Shown piece after piece: positions 58,675 through 64,000 of a stretch of 64,000 nucleotides of DNA. The notes under the pieces are model-generated. The model searched no databases. It saw nothing but the letters and a program-made list of their open reading frames with translations, and was not told where the DNA came from. This DNA is from an uncultured Bacteroidales bacterium (GTDB lineage: Bacteria > Bacteroidota > Bacteroidia > Bacteroidales > UBA932). Within the stretch, counting starts at the first letter, position 1, and each line of letters begins with the position of its first letter. The translations under genes and the position numbers were made by a program. The stretch lies in NCBI GenBank assembly GCA_900320545.1, contig ONSU01000003.1, positions 1-64,000 of the forward strand, in the 5' to 3' direction.

Positions 58675-59811
58675 ATGAGTGATTCTCAAAAAAATACGAA
58701 GCCCAATGTTCCGAATTTGAGATTTCTGGAATTCAGTGAAGAATGGAAAGAATCAAGTGTCGGGGCTGAATTCGAACTGTATTCCGGTAATACTCCGAGT
58801 CGCCTTGATAAGAATAATTTTTCTGGTGATGTTTGTTGGATAACTAGCGGAGAGCTCAAAGAACATTACATTGGAAACACGAAGGAAAAGATATCACAGA
58901 AAGTAGCGAAAGATAATAATTTGCGACTTCTACCTACAGGAACCTTTGTAATAGCAATTTATGGACTTGAAGCTGACGGTGTTAGAGGGACAGGCTCTGT
59001 CACGACCTGCGAAGCAACTATTAGTCAGGCATGCATGGCGTTCTCTTCCAAAGGAAGGGTATCCAATGAATTCCTTTACTCTTGGTATAGGAAATACGGG
59101 GACGTAATAGGAATCAAGTATGCGCAAGGAACTAAGCAACAGAACCTCAGCTATGATATTATAGAAAGATTTAAGGTTTATTTCCCTTCTCAAAGAGAAC
59201 AGCAAAAGCTTACCGCTTTTATGTCGTTACTTGACCAACGCATCGCCATCCAAAACAAGGTGATTGAAAAGTATGAATCCCTTATTAAGGCGCTTTATCG
59301 GATTTTTATACCTTCTTCTAACGGAGTTACCTGCCAGATTGGTGATATTCTTAAAATTGGCTCTGGGAAAGACTACAAAAACCTTACATCAGGTACTATT
59401 CCGGTATATGGGACAGGAGGATATATGCTTTCAGTGAACGACTGGTTATATGACGGAGAGAGTGTATGTATAGGAAGAAAAGGAACGATTAACAAACCTT
59501 TTTTCGTTAACGGAAAGTTTTGGACTGTTGATACTCTTTTTTATACCTATGATTTCATTAATGTATTGCCGAAGTACTGCTATTATCTGTTCCAAACGAT
59601 AGATTGGCTTATGTATAATGAGGCTTCCGGTGTTCCAAGTCTCTCAAAATCAACAATAGAAAAGATTCAGATAAGTATTCCGAGTATTGAAGAACAAACT
59701 AGGGTGGTAAGAGTCTTGGATAACATCGAAGCAGCAATTCATTGTGGGAGGCAATTGTCCAATAGTTATGAAATGACTAAGAAAATCCTTCTCGCTCAAT
59801 TGTTTATATAA
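58675..59811 (+). CDS. hsdS: Type I specificity subunit, expressed copy
   Basis: 378 residues with the usual layout: TRD1 (about residues 20-165), central conserved helix (REQQKLTAFMSLLDQRIAIQNKVIEKYESLIKALYR, about 175-210), TRD2 (about 215-340), second conserved helix ending LLAQLFI. It reads in line with hsdR and hsdM and is the only S copy with a normal ATG and promoter. It is visibly AT-richer than the core genome. Inverted repeats at its 5' end (58705-58724) and in the centre (59251-59267, 59281-59301) match silent copies downstream, so its halves can be exchanged by inversion. Its last 8 bases overlap the silent half-gene facing it. Confidence 0.95.
   Translation: MSDSQKNTKPNVPNLRFLEFSEEWKESSVGAEFELYSGNTPSRLDKNNFSGDVCWITSGELKEHYIGNTKEKISQKVAKDNNLRLLPTGTFVIAIYGLEADGVRGTGSVTTCEATISQACMAFSSKGRVSNEFLYSWYRKYGDVIGIKYAQGTKQQNLSYDIIERFKVYFPSQREQQKLTAFMSLLDQRIAIQNKVIEKYESLIKALYRIFIPSSNGVTCQIGDILKIGSGKDYKNLTSGTIPVYGTGGYMLSVNDWLYDGESVCIGRKGTINKPFFVNGKFWTVDTLFYTYDFINVLPKYCYYLFQTIDWLMYNEASGVPSLSKSTIEKIQISIPSIEEQTRVVRVLDNIEAAIHCGRQLSNSYEMTKKILLAQLFI
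58705..58724 (+). repeat. Shufflon inverted repeat A, left copy (5' end of hsdS)
   Basis: 20 bp, perfect inverted match to 62632-62651 at the 5' end of the silent full-length hsdS. Encodes the start of the NVPNLRF motif shared by both proteins. Confidence 0.9.
59251..59267 (+). repeat. Shufflon inverted repeat B, left copy (centre of hsdS)
   Basis: 17 bp, perfect inverted match to 62092-62108; encodes the IQNKVIE part of the central helix. Confidence 0.85.
59281..59301 (+). repeat. Shufflon inverted repeat C, left copy (centre of hsdS)
   Basis: 21 bp, perfect inverted match to 60341-60361 at the 5' end of the first silent half-gene; encodes LIKALYR. Confidence 0.92.
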
Positions 59812-60361
59812 ACATAGCGTTTAGATAAAACCTCTTTTGTCGTGTCAACTCTGATAAAAGGGCACGTTCTATTTCAATATGTTTACTGACATTGTCCAGT
59901 AATTTTGTAATCGCAATTTGATAATCGAGAGTAGGAATAGGGATAAGGACTCTTTCGATTTCCTTTTTTTGAATATTCGGCAGTCCTGATCCAATTCTTA
60001 ATGCCATAATATTATCCTGCTCACTCTTGAGGAAATGATAGAGATACTTATAATGAATCTGCTCTTTGTTCAGGCTTAACAAAGTATAGCAGTGTCCACC
60101 ACTCCAAAAAGCATCTTTGTTAAACTGAACATAACCACAGGAGTTCCCCCCTTCGCTAATAGAAATGGTTCCCGACGGTGTATTATACTCATGGTAATAG
60201 CCAGATGGGACAATACCGCCGTTCATAACATAGTATTTGCCCTTGTCCGATAGATGCTCTCCATTCAGTTGTTGTCCTTTGCAAATCTCAACAAGAGAAT
60301 TTAAAGTAACCGTTTTTGCTTCAATTCTGGATAAAAGTACCCGATAAAGCGCCTTAATAAG
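59804..60361 (-). pseudogene. Silent hsdS C-terminal half-gene (alternative TRD2)
   Basis: Reading the minus strand from the repeat at 60361-60341 gives LIKALYRVLLSRIEAKTVTLNSL, then a target-recognition domain (MNGGIVPSGYYHEYNTPSGTISI) and the C-terminal helix ending LTRQKRFYLNAMFI. It corresponds exactly to the second half of HsdS but has no start codon at its head and no promoter. It lies tail-to-tail with hsdS (8-base overlap). Inversion between 59281-59301 and 60341-60361 would join it in-frame to the first half of hsdS and silence the present TRD2. It is therefore a storage cassette rather than a decayed gene. Confidence 0.9.
60341..60361 (-). repeat. Shufflon inverted repeat C, right copy
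   Basis: Perfect 21-bp inverted copy of 59281-59301. Confidence 0.92.
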
Positions 60362-60381
60362 TCAAAATATCTCAACTAATC

Positions 60382-60795
60382 TTAAGCGACAATCTGAATA
60401 TTCAGCAGTTCTTGGCCAATCGTCCGGATCATTGCATAAATCTCGCTTAGGCGCTCTTTTGAAGGCGTTTTAATGCCACTGATATACTGTGCGAAAAGGC
60501 TCTGGGAAATGCCCAGGCGCCGGGCTACGCCGGAAGCGTTCAATTCGGGATGTGCGGCGAATATCCGATAGAGATCGGTCCTTTTTTTCTGCCGGAAAAA
60601 TCCTTCGAAACTAAGGTCCTCGTCAATGCCCGGCCAATTGATACCAAAAGCATCGGCCTTGTAATTTGCACGTTGTTCGGGAGTGGCAAATCTGAGGCGA
60701 GGATAGTCCGCGAAATACTCGCAGGCTTCGCGACCGTCCGTCGTGCGAATCCATACAGCGTCCGCTGTGAGCCAAATCTTTTCAATCGTAATCAT
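60382..60795 (-). CDS. DUF2442 domain protein with helix-turn-helix
   Basis: 137 residues. The N-terminal part (ITIEKIWLTADAVWIRTTDGREACEYFADYPRLRFATPEQRANY) is a DUF2442 domain, and the C-terminal part (ELNASGVARRLGISQSLFAQYISGIKTPSKERLSEI) an XRE-type helix-turn-helix. Such proteins often occur as antitoxins or regulators beside DUF4160 toxins, but I see no partner toxin here. The start at 60795 is preferred to an in-frame ATG ten codons earlier. It sits between two silent specificity cassettes, inside the outer shufflon repeats A and B, so it would invert together with any exchange through them. Confidence 0.75.
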   Translation of the reverse strand: MITIEKIWLTADAVWIRTTDGREACEYFADYPRLRFATPEQRANYKADAFGINWPGIDEDLSFEGFFRQKKRTDLYRIFAAHPELNASGVARRLGISQSLFAQYISGIKTPSKERLSEIYAMIRTIGQELLNIQIVA

Positions 60796-60889
60796 TGCTT
60801 TACTTGCTTTTCTCGAAAAGGGCAATGCCTTTTCTTGCCAAGATAGGTAATAATATTATTACTCGCAAATCTTTTCTGAAAAGAGATGA

Positions 60890-61489
60890 ATATTATCGCT
60901 AAAGACTGCGCTTTGTGAATTACTGTATAACGGCTCAAACCCTAATTGTCGGATAGGTGATATCGTTGTGCAAAAATCAAATCGAAACAAAAACGGAAGT
61001 AATCTTAAAGTGTTGTCGGTTAGTAATCGCTATGGCTTTGTCGAGCAGTCGGAACAGTTTGAGGAAAGAACGGTAGCAAGTGAGGACACATCAAACTATA
61101 AGATCGTATCAACGGATGACTTCGCTTACAATCCGGCACGAATCAATGTGGGGTCTATTGCAAGGTTAAAGACTTATGAAGAGGGCATCGTGAGTCCTAT
61201 GTATATCTGTTTCCATTGTAATAAAAAAGTACTTCCCGAATTCCTGGAACCGTTTTTTAGCACAAAGCATTTCTTTCTTGAAATGGAAAAAAGACTCGAA
61301 GGAAGCGTGAGGATGTGCCTTTCTTTTGAAGGATTATGCAATATCCCCATCTTCATTCCTGCGTTGGACAAGCAACAGAATATCGGGATGAAGATTGCAA
61401 TTTTGAATGAAAAACTACGGCTTGAGGAATCGTATGGCGAACATCTTTTGAATCATAAGCAATATCTTCTTTCTCAGTTGTTTATATAA
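60890..61489 (+). pseudogene. Silent hsdS C-terminal half-gene on the plus strand (second alternative TRD2)
   Basis: Open from 60890 to the stop at 61489. It opens with the central-helix remnant LKTALCELLYNGSNPNCRIGDIV and continues as a target-recognition domain (VLSVSNRYGFVEQSEQFEERTVASED) and the conserved end HLLNHKQYLLSQLFI. There is no start codon at its head and no promoter; an in-frame GTG at 60968 falls inside the domain. Repeat D (60899-60912) matches 62065-62078 in the centre of the silent full hsdS, so inversion would swap its C-terminal half with this one. The intergenic 60796-60889 holds nothing recognisable. Confidence 0.88.
60899..60912 (+). repeat. Shufflon inverted repeat D, left copy
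   Basis: 14 bp (CTAAAGACTGCGCT), perfect inverted match to 62065-62078; encodes LKTAL in both specificity segments. Confidence 0.8.
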
Positions 61490-62064
61490 GCAAATTACTG
61501 AGGAGTGACTGTTTTTGTCTGTTAAGTCCCTTGAGAAAACGTTGTTCAAGTAAAAGTTTCTCTTTTACTGATGAGATTGTATCTCCTATCTCTTTTTGTT
61601 CTTTCGGTGAAGGAATAAAGAAGCCTATCTCAAGAAAACTATCCAGATTTAAGTTCCGGCGGACAATGCTGGCGCCCTGTTCGGAGACTAGAGAGTATTC
61701 CCACAAAGCTCTTTTTGTTTTCAGCATAAATGCAATATAACGACTGTCAAAACCTGCTTTTATTGAGAATATCTTGTAGGATGGTGAAACAATGCCGATT
61801 TCAAAGCGGTCATTATAGTTGATATTACCCATCCAGAGGTTTTGAGGGCTAAAGACAATATCTCCTCGACGAATGACTTTATACCCTGTATTGTCAGTGC
61901 TTGCTATTTCTTTATTGAAGTACTCTTTCTGGCTAAAAATGCCATTAACCGTTGAACTAAGAACCTCATACTGGTTGTTTTGGGTACTTTTCTCAATCCG
62001 CTCTTCGAGTATGTCTCCTAAGCGGGTAAGCCTGCCGTTATTACCGCTAATACATTTTTCCTCT

Positions 62065-62078
62065 AGCGCAGTCTTTAG
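62065..62078 (-). repeat. Shufflon inverted repeat D, right copy
   Basis: Perfect inverted copy of 60899-60912, in the centre of the silent hsdS. Confidence 0.8.
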
Positions 62079-62091
62079 TTTCTTCAAATCC

Positions 62092-62108
62092 TCAATCACC
62101 TTGTTTTG
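62092..62108 (-). repeat. Shufflon inverted repeat B, right copy
   Basis: Perfect inverted copy of 59251-59267. Confidence 0.85.
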
Positions 62109-62631
62109 TATCTGTATCCTTTCTTCGATTATATTCAAGAAATCCCCAATCTTTCTTTGCTCTACATCTTTGGGTATGTAATGGATAGTGTTGAAATAGT
62201 CTTGGATAGCAATATTTAATAGGCCGTGATTACGAGCACCTTCACCTGCGATGTTCGCCACGCCTTGGTGCCATTTGGGCGATGCGAAATAATGGACCAA
62301 ATAATCTGACTCGATTGTATCTTTAGGCTTGAAGCAGATGTATAGGCTCGATAAAGCCCCTTTATCATATAAATCGAGGCGCTTGACAGCTCCCCAAGGG
62401 TACTCTGCAGAGTAACTTTTATTGTATGCGAATTCTCCGTTGAACAATAAATAATAGTTTGATAAATCCTGACTTGCAACAGTTTTTTTGAAGAAATCGA
62501 TTTGATCGATCAAACCATATTGTGCTGAAATTGTTAGTGGGCGATTAGTCTCCAGGGTCTTATTTCTTCGTGTGACCCTATCAACGATATCACCGAGTTT
62601 GAATTCTTTCCACTCCCCACTAAACCCGGGG

Positions 62632-62651
62632 AATCTCAAATTCGGAACATT
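62632..62651 (-). repeat. Shufflon inverted repeat A, right copy
   Basis: Perfect inverted copy of 58705-58724. Confidence 0.9.
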
Positions 62652-62741
62652 AAGGATTGTAGCAGAAGATGGTTACAAACAAATCTCAGAAATGAGAGAA
62701 GAAAAGTTCTCGGCATGCATTGAGAATCGCCGGAAATACTC

Positions 62742-62749
62742 TATATTTG
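62742..62749 (+). promoter_or_regulatory. Putative -7 element (TATATTTG) upstream of the small gene and the ORF6N/recombinase genes
   Basis: TAnnTTTG match 51 bases before the ATG at 62801. It could drive the three genes that follow. The -33 region is weak. Confidence 0.45.
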
Positions 62750-62800
62750 TAGAGTCTGGTTCTCCATCCACGATCAAATGGAACTGTTAACGTTGTAATT

Positions 62801-63064
62801 ATGGAAAAGTTACGGTTGAAGGTACTAACAGTTCCGGCGTGGAATCCTGTTACTCTCCAAGGACATACAGCATACGATGTCACCTTCCAGGAAGGAGGAT
62901 GTCTGCGGGCTGCTTCCGGGTGGACTTTGCAGGATGCTATTGAGTTATTCTGTACAAAGTATCAGCTCAGGCGCGAGGATGTATGTATTCGTCGTCCGTT
63001 CTTTCCGCAATCGTCTTACGAGTATGAGCGACGAATTAATTCTTGTGCAAAACCTCATCCATGA
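62801..63064 (+). CDS. Hypothetical 87-residue protein
   Basis: MEKLRLKVLTVPAWNPVTLQGH start; no motif that I recognise. The sequence is balanced in composition (TAYDVTFQEGGCLRAASGWTLQDAIELFCTKYQL) and has no signal or membrane segment. Its 3' end overlaps the ORF6N gene by 41 bases, and a -7 element lies upstream. It could be a real small gene at the head of the recombinase operon or a chance frame; evidence is modest. Confidence 0.4.
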   Translation: MEKLRLKVLTVPAWNPVTLQGHTAYDVTFQEGGCLRAASGWTLQDAIELFCTKYQLRREDVCIRRPFFPQSSYEYERRINSCAKPHP

Positions 63065-63581
63065 GATCAGAGGTAAAAAAGTAATGCTGGACTTTGATCT
63101 GGCGAAACTGTATCACGTTGAGACCCGGACCTTGAACCAGGCAGTCAAAAGAAACATCAAACGTTTCCCTCCCGACTTTATGTTCCAAATTACCAAAGAA
63201 GAGTGGGATACGAACTCATCACAAAATGTGATGACTTCAAACAGACCAAAAACATCGCCCCCTTTTGCATTCACGGAACAGGGTGTGGCAATGCTCTCTG
63301 GTATTCTGAAAAGCGATGTCGCTATCGCTGCAAACATCGCCATCATGCGCGCTTTTGTTCAAGTTAGGGAGTATTTGCTTACCTCCTCTTCTTTGTCGGT
63401 CGAATTAAAGGAGTTGAAAGCCAGGGTTGATCTCCTGCAGTTTAGACAAGAGGATGCCCGAAAAGAACTGTCATCTCTTTGCGACGCAATCGTTCGGCTT
63501 GCCGAAGAATTGAATGGCAAGAAAAATATTCCCATGCCACGGATAGGATATAAACAATCCGTCAAGAATAAGGATTCCTGA
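63024..63581 (+). CDS. ORF6N domain (phage antirepressor-like) protein
   Basis: 185 residues. The N-terminal half (LIHEIRGKKVMLDFDLAKLYHVETRTLNQAVKRNIKRFPPDFMFQITKEEW, then PFAFTEQGVAMLSGILKSDVAI) is the ORF6N DNA-binding domain found in phage antirepressors and in many accessory loci of Bacteroidetes. The C-terminal part is a coiled coil (VELKELKARVDLLQFRQEDARKELSSL). The start at 63024 gives MSDELILVQN, typical for the family; a longer in-frame ATG at 62877 is less likely. Its stop overlaps the recombinase start by one base. Confidence 0.85.
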   Translation: MSDELILVQNLIHEIRGKKVMLDFDLAKLYHVETRTLNQAVKRNIKRFPPDFMFQITKEEWDTNSSQNVMTSNRPKTSPPFAFTEQGVAMLSGILKSDVAIAANIAIMRAFVQVREYLLTSSSLSVELKELKARVDLLQFRQEDARKELSSLCDAIVRLAEELNGKKNIPMPRIGYKQSVKNKDS

Positions 63582-64000
63582 TGAGCACCTTTGGAGAAAT
63601 AACCGCGCTCTGGAAGGCGGACAAGAAGCAGTATGTCAAGAAATCCACCTATGCTGCCTATTCTCTTCTCATTCAGAGTCATCTCCTGCCGGATCTGGGG
63701 GATAAAGAGGATGTCGTGGAAGAGGACGTGCAAGGTTTGGTAAATCGAAAACTGGCCGCAGGACTCAGCCAGAAGACGGTTCGTGATATTCTGGTTGTTC
63801 TCAAGATGATACTCCGCTATGGCGTCAAGCGAGGGCTTTTTCCCGGTCACCAGATCGACGTTATCTTTCCGACTGAGCGGGAGAAACAGGATATCGAAGT
63901 GCTGACCCTTGCCAACCAAAGGCAATTGATGACTTACGTGAAAGAGCATTTCACATTTCTTAACCTGGGCATCTTTATCTGCCTCAACGCCGGTCTTCGC
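63581..64000 (+). CDS. Tyrosine recombinase/integrase, N-terminal part (runs off the window)
   Basis: 140 codons visible, open to the edge. Residues about 1-110 form a SAM-like core-binding domain (KKSTYAAYSLLIQSHLLPDLG; LAAGLSQKTVRDILVVLKMILRYGVKRG), and the last visible residues are INAGLR-like (FICLNAGLR), matching the motif that carries the first catalytic arginine. The rest of the catalytic domain lies outside. Its place next to an hsdS array with inverted repeats makes it the probable invertase, as for Bacteroidales hsdS loci with adjacent tyrosine recombinases. A role as the integrase of the island is the alternative. Confidence 0.88.
   Translation, partial: MSTFGEITALWKADKKQYVKKSTYAAYSLLIQSHLLPDLGDKEDVVEEDVQGLVNRKLAAGLSQKTVRDILVVLKMILRYGVKRGLFPGHQIDVIFPTEREKQDIEVLTLANQRQLMTYVKEHFTFLNLGIFICLNAGLR

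Larger units (their letters stand above)
61482..62651 (-). pseudogene. Silent near-full-length hsdS without a start codon
   Basis: 390 codons open on the minus strand from repeat A (62651) to the stop at 61482. It begins NVPNLRFPGFSGEWKEFKLGDIV, and carries TRD1, a central helix (FLNIIEERIQIQNKVIEDLKKLKTALEEK), TRD2 and an end QSLLSNLLI, so both halves are intact. No ATG lies near the head (only the internal TTG of NVPNL) and an in-frame stop occurs shortly upstream, so it cannot be expressed in this orientation. Inversion through repeat A would place it behind the hsdS promoter and start codon. It overlaps the silent half at 61489 tail-to-tail. Confidence 0.88.

Noticed and set aside
62877..63023. 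Longer ORF6N protein from the ATG at 62877.
   Set aside because: The added 49 residues do not resemble the family and overlap the small upstream gene; MSDELILVQN at 63024 fits better.

Overview
The window looks like one contig from a fairly GC-rich member of the Bacteroidales, possibly Rikenellaceae-like or a Cryptobacteroides-like gut lineage (inference; no rRNA is present to place it). Reasons: Bacteroidetes-type promoters (TTTG, about 19 bases, TAnnTTTG), many lipoproteins with Ig-like or fimbrillin-like parts, a TamL-type lipoprotein of the BamA superfamily, DUF4301, DUF3467 and GIN-domain proteins, the short Bacteroidetes form of biosynthetic arginine decarboxylase, and a sodium-pumping methylmalonyl-CoA decarboxylase cluster typical of succinate/propionate fermenters. 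I recognised no tRNA or rRNA gene.

Layout. 1-3.8 kb: 5' end of valS (minus), then DUF3467, a KdsC-like phosphatase, maf and an ABC-F ATPase. 3.8-12.4 kb: envelope lipoproteins, a NapH/NapG-like polyferredoxin paired with a Tat-type Fe-S aldo/keto reductase, and glutamate dehydrogenase. 12.4-14.9 kb: divergent kbl and tdh, which together turn threonine into glycine and acetyl-CoA. 14.9-15.7 kb: a gene-free stretch with a perfect promoter, a candidate small RNA, a terminator and nine tandem copies of a 52-bp repeat. 15.7-18.8 kb (minus): nusB, yajC, a YbbR-like gene and coaE. 19-23.9 kb: serpin, small membrane protein, DPP-IV peptidase, YitT. 23.9-35.2 kb: a tightly packed co-directional run (acetyltransferase, rarA, ettA, tamL, arginine decarboxylase, SpoU methyltransferase, a PEP-synthase-like protein). 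35.2-41 kb: lipoprotein, GH13, a 42-residue peptide, a nuclease-like lipoprotein, DUF4301. 41-46.1 kb (minus): WG-repeat protein, AlkZ-related protein, pdxB, a DciA-like gene and recF. 46.3-51.7 kb: TPR protein, yebC, then mmdA, an OadG-like gene, the biotin carrier and mmdB. 51.7-54.1 kb (minus): an ABC ATPase, membrane protein, GntR/YtrA regulator and GIN lipoprotein behind a promoter that abuts a YtrA-type operator.

54.2-64 kb is the accessory island, clearly more AT-rich from about 58.6 kb on. It carries a type I restriction-modification system (hsdR, hsdM, hsdS) followed by three further specificity segments in alternating orientations: two C-terminal half-genes and one nearly full hsdS with no usable start codon. 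They are joined by perfect inverted repeats of 14-21 bp, and a tyrosine recombinase begins at the window edge. This is an invertible hsdS shufflon, able in principle to switch the methylation and restriction specificity of the cell.

A second theme is repeated palindromic DNA. Copies of one 26-30 bp palindrome family lie in-frame inside the aldo/keto reductase and coaE genes and just upstream of recF. A different 84-bp inverted repeat is fused in-frame into the ABC-F gene. Larger hairpin-rich elements occupy the nusB/serpin and WG-repeat/AlkZ intergenic regions.
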